Of a stretch of DNA of 64,000 nucleotides, positions 45,737 to 58,559 are shown piece after piece. The notes below the pieces were generated by a model that saw only the letters and a list, made by a program, of their open reading frames with translations, did not search any database and was not told the DNA's origin. The DNA comes from Rhizopus sp. PT2906 (Eukaryota; Mucoromycota; Mucoromycetes; Mucorales; Rhizopodaceae). The DNA lies in contig JAMYHX010000176.1 in NCBI GenBank assembly GCA_025529335.1, positions 1 to 64,000 of the forward strand. The letters are read 5' to 3'. Position 1 is the stretch's first letter; each line of letters starts with the position of its first letter. Made by a program: the position numbers and the translations under genes.

Positions 45737-46426
45737 TCAGCTCTGCGGGAACATGAAAGTCACCAAGCGACTGACGGATGAAATAATCATCATGTCTTCT
45801 AGCTTGCACCGTATAGCCGCTTGGGCCAACGAGGTCAAGTTATACGGCGTCGGCAGTATTGAATCTATCCAAGATTCCAGCATTTGTATGATGGTTCTTT
45901 GCTTGCTGGTGTATTTGTGCACTGACAGCAGCATCCTCTCGTTTTGCTTCAAAGCTTGCCAGGCTGATTGCATCATCACGTTCTCCAACAGATACGAGTA
46001 TATCCATCCGTCTACCAAATTGGGTTCCAGATGAAGGAGCATGGGTGTCAACACAAACACACCGTCAAATATCACTTCAAGAATACTGATGGACGTTCTA
46101 ACACAAAATGCTTCCAAAGGCTCTTTCGCTTTCTGGATGACTGACATAGCATTGATGCTACTCATACAATAGTTATTTTTTTTATGCTTTTTGGCAGCCC
46201 TTACTTACACAATCTCAACAATGTGAATTATTTGATAGTTTGTTTATTCTTTATTGGCTTCTTCAAGTCTTAGACGATCCAAGTACGTGAAGCTGTTCTT
46301 GAATGTCTTTTCATTTTCGAAAGCCAGAAGGCCTTTTACAATGTCTTGGATGTTATTCACTATCTCCACTAGGCAGTGTGATAATCGGTGAACAAATAAT
46401 ATTGCCTCTAAGACATAAGAATACAA
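45737..46426 (-). other. Uncharacterised reading frames, possibly a decayed gene
   Basis: Two minus-strand frames: 46426-46244 (60 aa, ...YLDRLRLEEANKE) and 46165-45737 (142 aa, MSSINAMSVIQKAKEPLEAF...). The second is helical, with Leu-rich segments and composition like a real protein. Near its end another frame continues well (VPAELIELDVLENFLTMLYA), suggesting a frameshift. No family recognised. Alternatively the 142-aa frame is a complete lineage-specific gene. Confidence 0.35.
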
Positions 46427-47172
46427 CTAGATGGAATGAGCCTTTTTATGAACAAAGAAAAGAAAGAAATTTGTAACAAAAGAGGATATTGACCCTTTAT
46501 ATGCAAATAAATGTTGTCAGCCAATTATATTCAGTGAATTATATTAATATGACTACTGTCAATTACTACAGATTCTAGGTGTGGGTCTAGAGGGTTGAAT
46601 CTGAAAAGTCACCCTACAGCCCGCTGAAGCTGCTACATCTCATCACCAAAAAGAATGTTACTAAAAATTAACTATGTAGAAAGTCAACAACCTCTAGTGA
46701 CATCAGACCAATTTATTATATATAATCTAAGAAGTATCCTCAACCATTTGTAAAGGTGATATCTTTTAGGCAATCTATCTCTTTATAAAAGGTACAAAGA
46801 TCCCTCTTAACACATGTCAGAACCGTGAAAAGTTTAAGAAAATATAGAATTATAGACAGAAAAATACCCAAATGTACCACATCATGACTATAAAAATAAA
46901 ATAGGCATAAAAACCAACACTGTTCGAAAGCTATTGGGATTATTTATAAACTTCCTCTCTGTCATCTTTGGGAACCGCGATTTGTCAGCTACTTTGAGCC
47001 TTTTGACGTATTCTTTTTAATATGTGTGAAAATGATACAATGGGAAAACTGTTTAACAATAACGTCTACAAGGGAACGTTCCGCAGAAAATTTTCACAGT
47101 CCAATTTGTGAAATGATTTTATTAAGTTAAAACGCATTATGCAACTCTCTTTCAACTTCTTTGTCATTCGAC
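46427..47172. other. Intergenic / protease upstream region
   Basis: AT-rich, nothing recognised. Confidence 0.45.
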
Positions 47173-49955
47173 ATGGCTCTTTCAACTGAAGACACTACTA
47201 ATGAGCGTACTCCGCTCATTAGTCAAGCAACAGCTACTCAACGAGAGAGTCTAAAGCGAACATACCATGTCTATGGAATCACCTTGGGTTTCTTGTTTTT
47301 TCTTTCTTTCTTTGTTCACTGGTACCGATCCACACTACCCACACCACTTTCAGACGTTCAAGCAAACAATGCTGATGATTTTGCTGGTATACATGCCTAT
47401 AATGAATATTTGAGTCACTTTACTGCTCCACACTCTGGAAATACTCGAGAAAATGGCGTGATGCGGGACTGGATTGGTTCCGTTGCTCTTGAGTTTCAAA
47501 AGGAAGCTACCGAACTTGGCTTGAAAATGGATGTTATCGCAAATGATACTTCAAGAGATATCATTTCAAGTAATTGGTTTACTGAGAGTAAGTCAAAAGA
47601 AAATAGACTCAGTTGCAAAGAGACTCATCATCATTACAGACGAGCACTGGTTTATTGAGTCGCGTAATGTCATCGTTAGGTTGCACGGACAGTCTGGAAG
47701 AGATGAGGCGCTCATGGTTAACGCACACTATGGTAAGTCCATTCGACGTGTTAAAGAAGAAAATAATGTGCTTATTCTTTTGATCAGATAGTGTACCTAC
47801 TAGTCACGGCGTCACTGACAATGGTATGGGTGTTGCTACCACATTAGAACTCATCCGATACTTCATTCACCATCCTCCTCAGCATACCATTATCTTTCTC
47901 TTTAATAACTTGGAAGAAGGAGGCTTGATTGGCGCCCAATCTTTTATCAGACATCCTTGGTACTCATCTGTTAAATTATTTGTTAATCTTGGTAAGAAAA
48001 AAAAAAAAAGAATAACCGATCCAATCCTGTTTTTCCTAATAAGCATAAACTCAGAGGGCGCTGGTGCTGGAGGACGTGCTGTTCTATTCCGCTGCTCAAA
48101 CCTGAATGCTGTTAAAAAGTTGGCTGGTTCAAAGGCCCGTTTACTACATGCATCTCCTGCCGGTAACGATATGTTCAAGGCAAACCTGATCAAAAGGTAA
48201 ATAACGTAGCAACTTAACAAGTAAGGACTTATGCCTCTTTATTACTATAGTGATACGGACTATTCTGTATTCACCAAGGAAGGCACACCTGGATTAGACA
48301 TTGCCTTTTATGCGCCTCGTTCACATTACCATACTCCTCGTGATGACTTGGCCCATACGACACCTGGAGCGCTTCAACACATGGGGCAATTAGCACTAGG
48401 TGCTGTTCGTTCTATTGCCAACAGCGATGATATGTTGGATACACCATCTGAAAATCAAAGCTTTGTTTACTTTGATATACTTGGCCGCTTGATGTTCGCT
48501 TACAGTCTTACCACACTTCAAATTATAAACGGACTTGTTCTCTTTCTTGTACCTGTCCTGGGCGTCTATCTGTCGATTTCTTCCAAAAGGGAGGACGAAT
48601 CTTTTGTGGATGTGATGAAAGAGAAAACTTATCTTGCTGCTCAGGGACTTGCTGCTTGCTTACTTGCTTTCGTGTTTTCTATCATCTTTATTGGTGTCGC
48701 TTCTTACTTGTTATGTTATATCAATCCTCTCATGACGTACGGTGATGTTTACGGTGCAGCACTCTATGTTTTCTTCACTGCCTTCCTTGGTCTACAGGTT
48801 TCCCAATTAGTTCTGCCTTCCAAGATGAAACATATTTTGGCTACTACGAATGCTAGCTGGTATGGCTTGGTTGCCTTTTGGTGGATCTTTTTGGTTGTTG
48901 CCATATTTGCTGCAAGCAAGAGTGTCGTAAGTCTGTACTTTGTGATCTTCCTTGTGTTCTTTACAACAGCTGCTGCCGTGATTCAAGCCATCCTCCCCCA
49001 AGACAAAAAGTTCCGTTCTCCCGTGATTTTCTTTACTCAGACCTTGGTTCCTTTTGTGTTCTTGCAAGAATTAGAATTCATGTCAATGGATGCTATGCGT
49101 CATGCTACGGTAGACGGCACCCCAGAGATTGCAGGTAAAAGTGTGCTTTTTGTAACATTGTTTATGAAGTATCTCATATTTTTTATAGTATATATTCTTA
49201 TCTCGCTCCCTATCATTCTTACTATCATGCATTTTGTGCCTTGGGTGTATGTAGCCGGCAATAACCGCAGGGCGACCATTATTGCTGCTGTTGTCTTTTT
49301 ATTCTTATTCACTATTTGCTCTGCTCTTGATCCTTTCAATGGCGGATGGTCACCCAACAAGCTTGTGTTTAAACAAGAGTACAATGCAGGTGAGGCCTTT
49401 GCAATGGTCAACATTACCACGGCCACAGGTATCCCTGTCATTCTGAAGCAAGCTCTTCCTCGTCATGAATATGAAACTATCAACTGTACTACGTCCAATA
49501 CGTTGACAACTTGCAGGTACCAAACAGAACTTGTACCTAAATACGCAAGCAACGAGACATTGAATGAATTTGCCCTATACGACGTTCAAAAGACATGCCA
49601 CGATGAGCTATGTCAAGTGACAGGCACGTATAGAGCCAAGAACTCTTTGATGTGCCGCGTGTTATTTGACCATACCTTAGAACATGCCTGGATAGATAAT
49701 ATGAAGGTACAGCATAAAAAGATTGATGCCTTGATCGCCTATGTCAATCAGTACGAGCAGCGTGTCCAGTTTGGTTATGAATATAACAAAAATGATGTGA
49801 AGCCCAATGCCACGTTTAGTTGCTTCTATGATGAGTGGACACAACAAGAAATCCCTGCCTTCACGACACTTCGTGATCGCTTACCTGAAGAAGCTTTATT
49901 GCTCATCAGAGGTCAAGGCTTGGTTATATCACATTTTAATAAAATCAGTCTGTAA
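47173..49955 (+). CDS. PFF1: Vacuolar membrane protease, M28 family (Pff1-like)
   Basis: Zinc metallopeptidase anchored in the vacuolar membrane. Five exons (47173-47587, 47640-47732, 47788-47991, 48055-48196, 48251-49955) in phase, 852 residues. Order: cytosolic head, a membrane segment at about 36-56, then the M28 domain with the zinc and catalytic residues visible: NAHYDS (H and D, about 167-171), TDNGMG (bridging D), NNLEEGGLIGA (E/E, about 212), SDTDYSVF (D) and SHYHTPRDD (H). After that come about eight membrane helices (about 370-610) and a luminal C-terminal domain with several Cys and N-glycosylation sites. This is the standard Pff1 layout. Start at the first ATG of the open exon. 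Exon 5 contains a splice-like GGTAAAAG at 49135, but the frame through it stays open and hydrophobic. Confidence 0.92.
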
Positions 49956-50365
49956 CAACAATTAAATAAAAACAAGTATATTTTTATTTATCAAAATAAA
50001 TGATACAATTAGCATACACACGCATGATACGATCTATATAAAAAAAAAGGATAATGAATAAAAAGGCTTCTTTCCAAAGTAATAAAAAGAGTAAAGAGCT
50101 CAGTGTAACTATGACTATAAACAATAAACTAACATTACGCTTGGATAACCAGAACGGTTATCCAAAATAAAGCGCTATAGCATATTGGGATAAAGCTATC
50201 ATCACCACTCCTTCTCTTTCTAATGTATAAAGAAAATCAATACTTACTTTAATCGTTCCATGAGAAGAAAAAATTAAAAAAGAAGTAAAAAGATGAATAG
50301 ACTGGTTAATTTATAGGAAAGAACAAGAAGAAAAAAAAATTATTCGTGACTATTATTCATGACTT
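49956..50365. other. Intergenic
   Basis: AT-rich 3' flank of the protease gene. Nothing recognised. Confidence 0.5.
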
Positions 50366-51045
50366 TTAAATTATATTTTCCAAAGCCACACTCAGTTCAA
50401 CCAAGAAAGACCAGAACACCGCTGGATTTCTTTTAGAGATATCGATAATATCAGCGTTACTTATGCAACCGAGAATGCTTACACCGGCGTCTTTTACAGT
50501 TGGAATCTTTACATTAGCAGGTTTATTATTTGGAGCCCATATTCTGTTTTGCATTATGTGAAGACAAAAACAGTTTTTTCTGATAATCAACACCACGCTT
50601 AATGCATTTTTCAATGTAAAGCTCCCTCTTTAAGATCGTTTTATCTGGATCACGTTCCTCACGAAGAATTTCTGCTCTTTTCAAAGAGGGGTTTGCATTT
50701 TGAAATCATATACTTATAAACCGCATTGACTGATATTTTTAAATCAGAAAAAGCTTTGCACAACTCATGGTGAGCTAAATCTACAGTTGGTGCAGCGTGC
50801 ATATCAATGTGGTTTATCAAAAATTGAGAATGCTCTTCGTTCAATACAGGTAGCCTTCCCATATTGCTTTTCTGTGTATCCTTTCTAAATTAAGAGGTTC
50901 TTCTCCTCCACTTTCATTAAATTCGTTAAGCATTTTATAAGCAGTGCTGCGAGGGATGTTTGCCTTCTTCGCTGTTTCAGTTACGCTAACATCCATTTCC
51001 TGTAAATAGTAAATAAAACCAGCAATTTGAGCGGGCGAATAGCTT
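50366..51045 (-). pseudogene. Tc1-like transposase remnant (N-terminal half)
   Basis: Helix-turn-helix-like start SYSPAQIAGFIYYLQEMDVS and ANIPRSTAYKMLNEF, then after a frame change GRLPVLNEEHSQFLINHID, KAFSDLKISVNAVYKYM and, after another shift, KRAEILREERDPDKTI. This order is that of the homeodomain-like DNA-binding half of Tc1/DDE_3 transposases. The DDE core is missing. It abuts the recombinase relic. Confidence 0.6.
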
Positions 51046-51690
51046 TTGTCCGCTGGATGAATACATGCAAAGTTCGTACAGGACAGAGATTCTCGTTCAT
51101 CGTTATTCCAATCTTACTTGCTTTCGGTTCGATTTCTTTTGGTTGGTGTGCAACCAATGTGGTACCGATTATATCTCCTTTGAATTCTACGAAGGTGACA
51201 TCTCGATGTTGAAGATTTTCCAAATCAGACCACGGCCGCTACATGGTTGCAATTGTCAAAAGTACTAGCGTCTTCTTCTGTATTTTATCTAAGGGTAAGT
51301 CCTTGGTAGCACTCCGGTTTTCCACTAGAACCAATATTGGATCGATATCAAAGATTTCCTGATTTCTGTTTGGTAACTTGCTTCTTGTTCTCTTTCTAGC
51401 CTTGAAAAATTGCTGAATTAAGGCGTGGTTACTCAAGCCCTGCTCTTGAGCATGTACGACTCGATACACCGAGGCGATCGTCGAGCGGACTACATTCAAG
51501 TGTTGTAATGAAAGAGAGCTTAGCGACACCAGATATTCCACCCCTAGGGGTGGATCGTAGTGGAGGGAATCCTTCTTTGGGTTTCAGGATAAACATTACG
51601 CCATCCGGTTCTTCCAATATCTGTTGTAATTGTCCAGTGTTGGCTTTCTAGCAGATTGGGTCAAGTGCTGACTCGATGGTAAGAACAAAA
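51046..51690 (-). pseudogene. Tyrosine-recombinase element remnant
   Basis: Minus-strand frames SLSLQHLNVVRSTIASVYRV, ...HALIQQFFKARKRTR, then KTLVLLTIATM, an in-frame TAG (where a Trp or similar would be expected), RPWSDLENLQHRDVTFVEF, TTLVAHQPKEIEPKASKI and LCPVRTLHVFI. Resembles the recombinase domain of Crypton/DIRS-type elements (family assignment by recall). Truncated at about 51045 by Tc1-like sequence, without the catalytic end. Dead. Confidence 0.55.
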
Positions 51691-52586
51691 TTTATACTGT
51701 ACTAAATGCAAATTCGTCGTCGCCATGGATATTCTCATAGTATCAGCCTTGACATCCATGGATAAGCTGTATTTTCAAATAACAATGAGACTGAATGTCG
51801 TGCTTTTCAAGTTTAAATGTCGTATTGAAATCATTGTAATGTTGCCAGAGTAATAATAACAACATATACTCATTATCTCTCTCTCTTTTGTCACGATGTC
51901 GTTTTATTCAAACATATTTTATGGTGATATTTTACGAAATTTACATCAATAATTAAAGAAATACAGTGTATTATATTGTGGGAATTGATGTTGTTGTGGG
52001 TGGTTATGTAGACAGGAGCTTTGAGTTAAATAAAGGGTGGTCTATAGACAAAAATGAGGCAGAGGGAATGGACTTCCTTCTGATTGTAATAGTTGTTCTC
52101 GCGAAGAGGTCAACAGGGTTGAACGTGCAAGGGAGATAGCTGTTGAAGGAACAAAGGGTTGATCATTGAATACAAAGTTAAAGTGAGCACGCCAAATGAA
52201 CCAACGGCAGGAGGTGTTTCGTTTTCAGCGGAAGTGTCAGGAAATTTTAGCTTGAACAAGGCTTTTTCAGTAGACATGATCAAACGACTCATTTTTTAAA
52301 CGTTCACCACACTGTTTGGGTTGGTTATGGCCGTTGCTGCTTAGCTCAGTATCTATCGAGTGTTGATATTACGAGACTTCTTCTATTCTTTCTCACCAGA
52401 CTGTACTGTATCCATCCCTCATTATTTGCGTCTGTACTTCCATGGCGAATCAAAGTAATGTTCAACATTTCAAATAAAAGAAAAAGAAAAAAAAAACTCA
52501 ACAATGTAGTTATCTTTTATAGTCATTTGTGCTGTAGCATGTGGTAAATATATTGTGAGTGAAATATCCCATTTATTAGAGCTGCA
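51691..52586. other. Intergenic
   Basis: No supported gene. A 60-aa minus-strand frame (52292-52110, MSRLIMSTEKALFKLKF...) looks faintly coding but has no context. It may be the first exon of an undetected gene or a relic. Confidence 0.35.
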
Positions 52587-55081
52587 TTAAACTTTCAGGG
52601 TAAGCTCTCTATCAATTTCTATCAATCTCGCCTTTAATTGATCTACTTGGTTCAGCTTTTCTTGTAGACTAGCCATTTCCTTTTCAACAGACTGCAGCTG
52701 TTCCTTTGTGCCAATTGTTTCCCATTCCCATTCACCATTGTTTCCTGTCAGACGTAATAAAAACCTGTGATACTTGAATAATGCCGGACGATGTGAAATT
52801 GTCAAGAGCGCTATGAGAATGAAAGTCAATCATTGTCCAAGGAATAATAAGTAAACAAAATAGACTTACTGATGCCCATATCTTTAGCATGATTATACAT
52901 GAGACCCTCTACATCGGTTGATACTGCACTTGTACACTCATCTAATACTGCAAACTTGGGATGATGATAGAACAAACGAGCCATACCGATCTTATATTGC
53001 CATTAAAATCGTTTTCTTATACTATTATCCATACTTACTCTTTGTTTTTCGCCTCCAGAGAACACATCTTTCCATTCCTTCACTGTTTCCCAACCACCTT
53101 CTCTGTCAGGAATATAGGCTAAATGAACGATCTTCAAGATATCCAAAAGTTCATCATCTGTGCGGCCTGCTTGAATCATTTGTTCTTTTGTATGAGGGTA
53201 AATGACTCTGTTCAAATGTTATATAAGTATCTCCAAAGCTTAACTTTGATGTTTACTTACTGATCTCTTAATGTACCAAGACTCAAATAAGGCTTTTGAG
53301 GTATATAGAATATATCACGATCTGTAGGTCTAGTGAGTGTTCCCTCTGGATAAAATGATAAGTATTATAGAAAAAAAAAAAAAAACACAAGTGTATACCA
53401 AACACAGGCCATAGAGAAGCAATCACTCGTGCCACAGCTGTCTTTCCGACACCGTTTGGACCCGTGACCAATAGATGCTCACCGGGTCTCATTTGAATAT
53501 TCAAATCCTTAACTAAAAGTTCACCAACACGTCCAGGAGCAGGTGTGATGATAGGTACATGATCAAATTGGATACTATTATCATACATAATTCTACCACG
53601 AATACGGGCAAGCGAGTACTTTTCATCAGGACTATCATATTGATCTTTACGTAAGGCGTGAAGGACAGAGAGAAGATTATAAACCCGAGAAGTGTAGCCA
53701 GCTAATTCTGCCAATTCTTTGTATGAGTACATCATACGTCCGCCTGCATCAGCCAGGGACATCATGAGTCGTTTGTTGGTGATAAATCCCTTAGTTCTAG
53801 ATCCAACTTGATCCCCATCGGCAGCTTCGGATAGTTGATCACTGACGAGATGAGGGGTAAATACAGGGATGGCACACATGATTAAGCCGAAAGCACTCCA
53901 AGAGTATTTGATCAAAAAGTCCTCAAACATGTTGTATCCGATACGAATTTTGAAGATTGAATTAATATGCTTGATCAATTTAAGATAGGTCTTGTTTAAA
54001 ATCGAGTGTTCCAATTCTGCGCCGTTATAAAACGCGATTTCTTCGGCATTAGTGATTAAACGGGTATGGGCAGCGCGGAAATCTCCCTAGGATGATATGA
54101 GTACTTTATTTTAGATAATCTAAAAAGATATACCTCTAACTTGGCTTCAATAGCAGCCAATTTACCGAAAGAAGGAGTTACTGCCCTTAATAATCTTGCA
54201 GTGATGATATAGTTGAGAGTAAGTCCGACGAATCCAGCGAAACCGATGGATTTGGTTAGTTGGTAATTGAAGATGATGGTATCAAGAATAGGTTTAGCAA
54301 GATTAGAATAAAGAGAAGATAGGGTTTCACAAAATCGAGCTACATCTGTCGTAATGAATCTAGGAGAAGAATTTAGATAAAGTAAAATAATAATAATAAC
54401 AATAATAATACTTTACTGGTCTGCACCTTGGATTCGATTATCCAAATTGAGTACTTTATAAAATGTCTTTTGATTATCAAGATATAATTCATGAATATAG
54501 TTTGTCAACCGAGTTCTGAATCCGATTGACAGTTTTGATTGAAAGTAACGAATCTTTCAGATGTTGTTATTAAGTGTATTACATATATATACATATATAC
54601 AAAAGGACATACCATGCTATTTGTATAAGTTGCGGGTATGGCAATAGCAAACCAATAAAGTAGTCCTTTCAAGAATCGTTTACCATGACCATTGACCTTT
54701 AGTAGAGAATGAGATATGATAAAGAAATATTATGTATATACTTACTAAATCTTTTACTATTCTACCATCCAATCTAGCAACGACTACACTTAGATATGTT
54801 CTCAAAACGAGGAATATTGAATGTAGAATGAGTAAAAAGGTTTCTTTTGTTCTCCAATGTGGGAATAGAATAGTTGAAATAGATTCCAACTGTTGTAAAA
54901 ACTGTTTATTGACCCCCACTTTTTGTTGTTGTGTGTCCATCAAAGGGAAATCATCTCTTTTGGTCCTTGTTGTATAATATTTTTTGATGTGATGTAAGCT
55001 TAGGATGGCTATAAACAATAAGCTTGTATTAAGCTTATTCTTTCTAAACCATGTATCCACTGGCTTAGAAAAGAGAGGCAT
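52587..55081 (-). CDS. ABC half-transporter, subfamily D (peroxisomal, Pxa2-like)
   Basis: Imports very-long-chain acyl-CoA into peroxisomes as a dimer. Nine exons (55081-54746, 54696-54613, 54553-54417, 54359-54134, 54086-53399, 53345-53261, 53207-53039, 52990-52870, 52810-52587) join in phase to 689 residues. The N-terminal membrane half has the ABCD EAA-like motif NAEEIAFYNGAELE and FRTRLTNYIHELYL. The nucleotide-binding domain shows Walker A GPNGVGKT (about 465; usually GxxGCGKS in this group), FYIPQKPYLSLGTLRDQ (Q-loop and pro-loop), VIYPHT, signature FSGGEKQR (about 567), Walker B FAVLDECTSAVS (about 590) and H-switch LLTISHRP. Ends in a short coiled coil, as in Pxa1/Pxa2. Partner half-transporter expected elsewhere. 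Start 90 bp from the stop of the SCAMP gene on the same strand. Confidence 0.93.
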
Positions 55082-55170
55082 TGAATATTTAGAAAGAGAA
55101 AGAAAGAGTGAATAAATAAAAATTTATTTTCACATGTAAAAATATACGCATGTGATATCATTTTTTCTCT

Positions 55171-56207
55171 TTATCTTCGAAGTGCAGCATTAACAGCTGC
55201 ATCTCTTACTAGACTTGATTTACCCATATGTGAATAAGCCTCATTCTTGGCTTCATTAAATGTATGTCCTGCTGCTTTATAATGATCATAGGTCCTTTTA
55301 TAAAGGAAAAGAGCCAAAAATCCCATAGTAAACCAACAGATAGTAGCCAATAGCGTCATCACACCCGTACCAATATAATGGTCACTGAATAATGTAATCA
55401 ACAGAATCAAGCCTGCACCTCCTCTGTTAATGGTGTTAATATATCTCTTCTTTTGTTTTTATAGTCTTACGTTGATGGTATGCCAACTGCCATATAGAAA
55501 GTATAAAGGATATGAAATCCATTAAATACAAAAAAGAAGTCTATATATAGTATTGTGAGTCTACTTTTACTGTATCAGTCTTACTTACAATAATAGAGTG
55601 AGTTCTCTTTCATATAAGCGTTATAAACTGGCCTGTACCATAAGAAGAAACTAGCCAAGGTATGCGTAAACATCTCTGTAAGGGCAATACCCATATTAGC
55701 GGGCGCAAAGTCAACTGAGGATGGATGAGAGAACAAGACACAAAGACACGCGACAAAGTTCAAAACGAGCGTTATCTCGAATAATAACCATTCTCTATAG
55801 ATCCACCAAACAGTTGACTGATGTTCAACTGGAATCTCTGCTGAAATGTCTAAATACATCAAGGGAAAACATGGTGGAAAGTTGTTTGCTCCTCTCATCT
55901 CTGTTGTATTCCTTTGTCTATTTTCCAAGTCTCTTTCTCTATCTGCCAACTCCCTTTCCTTTTGACGAAGTGCTTCTTCTTTTGCTTTTAGTTCATCTTG
56001 TTTCGTATTGGCTGTATCTATTGTTGTTGTGGTCTGACTAGCATAAGGGTCACGATTATCTGATACATGATGGAAACTGGTGAATTCATCTTGAAGTTGA
56101 ATATCCTCAATCGCAGCGTCTTCTATTTTCTGACTTGAGTTTAAAGCAGAAGTAATAGAAGGATCCTGAAAGGGATTTGAAGGATCCTCAAAGGGGCTCT
56201 TGGACAT
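55171..56207 (-). CDS. Secretory carrier membrane protein (SCAMP)
   Basis: Four-span membrane protein of trans-Golgi and endosomal vesicles. Exons 56207-55589, 55540-55471 and 55423-55171 join in phase to 313 residues. The N-terminus MSKSPFEDPSNPFQDPS carries the NPF motif that binds EH domains. Then a charged coiled coil (about 90-120, KAKEEALRQKERELADRERD), the amphipathic CFPLMYLDISAEIP before the first span, four spans, and YNAYMKENSLYYC. This fits SCAMPs (NPF repeat, coiled coil, four spans). An in-frame ATG 54 nt upstream (56261) would add 18 residues; I prefer 56207 because it gives the SCAMP-like start. The Pan1-like EH protein in this window is a possible type of partner. Confidence 0.92.
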
Positions 56208-56484
56208 GTTTTTTTTTTCTTGAGGGAAGAGGGGCCAAGAAAAAGAATTTACCGCTACCATAATACCATTCTTCTAAAAAAGGAAGTCGATTAATGATCA
56301 ATCACTCATCCAATGAATTTGGTTTTAGTTGCAAGCTGAGCTCTACCGCATACACAAATGAACAAGCTGATGATGTCCTCTTTTTGATATTGCTCAAAGT
56401 TTCATTAAGCAAATCATTCGATTAATTATGAAGAATATGTACCCAGATATGACAATGAGCTCAGTAAAACAAAAAACATCTTTA

Positions 56485-57785
56485 TTAAAGCTTATTGGCA
56501 GCAACACAATGGAATCTATATATACTCTCTTTGGTTTCCAAACTATGCTTGTATTCTTTCAAAAAGTCGTCTAATTGTTCTGGAGTATTTACTCCTAGCA
56601 TTGGGCCCAATACAGGTTGAGTACTTTTGAACGCCTGCACGGCACTCCAAACAAACATTTTCGCTGGAGTTGTACCAGAACCTACACTCATTTAATACTA
56701 ACGTTTCTAGTTCCTAATCCATACTTACTCATATCACAATCTTTAGACTCATATTGAACAACTTTGACACTATCCTGTTTTGACAGCATATCATTTAACT
56801 CGGCTCCTATATATGGATTCTGTCCTCTAGACTCGCAAATCACTTTAGCTGATATAAACGATTTAGTTAAAACTGGCGTTCAAAATTATATATAAAAAGA
56901 CTTACTAGCCGACATAACCTTATAAAAGTAATTGGAAGGATCTTTGGGCATCTAACCACAGAAAATAGTTAGTATGCATACAACCTTGTATTTTATGGAT
57001 AGCTACATGTAATTCAAAATCTACTAACTGTATCATGCCTTCTGGCTTAGTGACGCGTATCAGTTCCTTTATAGCTGCTGGCCATTCATCTTCACGAAGA
57101 GCAAGGACAAGGAATCTCATATGGACAAAATCAAAAGTGTTATCTTCATATGGGAGCTTATTGGCTACGTTTCCTTTGCTAAAGGTATATCGATTTACAT
57201 CCATGCTCTTATCTCTTGTATCAGCAATATCACAGCCATGGTAGGTACAATTAGGATATTCTTGTATCATGTCCTATCGTATGAAAGAGTAAATACAATA
57301 GCCCATGAGCTTGTATTATTACTTACCATAATCCATACACCAGATCCACATCCTACATCCAGTATGTTGATTCCCTTTTGAAAATCCAAGGTATCTGTTA
57401 CGCTTGGTAACACGTTCCTGCAAAGGATAAAGATAATGTTAAACTGATAACGCAAAGTGGGCAAATGATGTGTTTACCCTTCGAATAGACTCTTGAAAGC
57501 ATAGTGTTGCTATGAAGACAATTAGCTATATATATATATATATCCATGCATCAAAGTGTACACTCGTACTCCTGTAAGCCTCATCTGCTCTTCTTCATCC
57601 TTTGGTAGCCAATATGTAGATGATTCCTCCTTATGGAACTCTCGATTCGTATTAGCCGTAGAATTCGCAATAGTTGTATTCTCTTTGTAAGCAGTCATGG
57701 TATTACAAAAGGTATTTTCTTGGCTTATAATGTTTCTACCACTAATAGGCTGAGCTCTATGCGCCACAGGAAAACAGTTGCCCAT
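56485..57785 (-). CDS. Class I SAM-dependent methyltransferase, paralogue B
   Basis: Seven exons in the same phases as paralogue A (36573-37890). Conserved blocks: WLPKDEEEQMRLTG, QHYAFKSLFEG, NVLPSVTDTLDFQKGINILD, VGCGSGVWIM, DMIQEYPNCTYHGCDI, LPYEDNTFDFVHMRF, ELIRVTKPEGMIQLVDFELH, MPKDPSNYFYKV and a last exon with TPAKMFVWSAVQAFK. Motif I and the acidic CDI are intact. TKPEG replaces the more usual TKPGG. No stop or shift seen. The N-terminal 60 residues differ most from A. Substrate unknown; perhaps secondary metabolism or a small molecule (inference from LaeA-like folds). The two copies are about 19 kb apart with the same orientation. Confidence 0.85.
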
Positions 57786-58559
57786 CGTTTATCAAGTAAG
57801 AACAAAAGGGGAGACGAAACTTACCTAAGAAATTACCTGCTTTGAAAGTGGCCAAAAAGTGTTGAATAAGATAAAAAAGTTCTAACTTCTCAAATGCTTT
57901 TTAAATCAATTGAAGTACTACCAGTGTGTGTTACCATAGCAAAAAGCAGAGCTCATATGTAAAGCAAGCCGAGGAAGAGCTGTAATTAGCCTGCGCTTCT
58001 AAAAGTAACCCGAACATAACTTCAGTTGATAGAGATGTATTATAATTGCCCAACAAAAGTATATGTACGAGAGATGTCTCTTGCTTCCATGAGACAATAT
58101 GTCAATATGCAACTGTGCCAACATTGTTGAATAAGGGGATTATGGTAATTAGATTAAAGCGTGATATGGACATATAAAGCGGTTTGTGACATGCTTCAGC
58201 AAAAGCCGGAAAAACGAAATTGAATGCACAATCAGCACACATAAAAGACATTTATCCGGAGCAAAAATCAAGTGATAACTGATGGCTGCATTATGACACA
58301 GTTGAAATAAAAGGCTGTATTTTATGATTATACCAGTAATGAATCGTTTCCCATACATACATGCATATAAAAATGAGTAAAAAAAAAAAGACTATTCTTT
58401 TTAAAAAAAAGGGATCAATTGCGTGTTTATATACAAAGCTTCCTTTGTTTACTCTATTGACTTGGTAAGATTAGATGAGATAGTAAAATAGTATAACAAC
58501 AGTAGTAGCAAATTTACATATACAAAAGAAATGTTTTGAGTAATCGTAGCAATAAGAGG
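57786..58559. other. Intergenic
   Basis: AT-rich. Nothing recognised. Confidence 0.5.

Noticed and set aside
48807..49441. Antisense and alternative frames within the protease gene
   Set aside because: The coding frame has M28 motifs and membrane helices; others are shadows.
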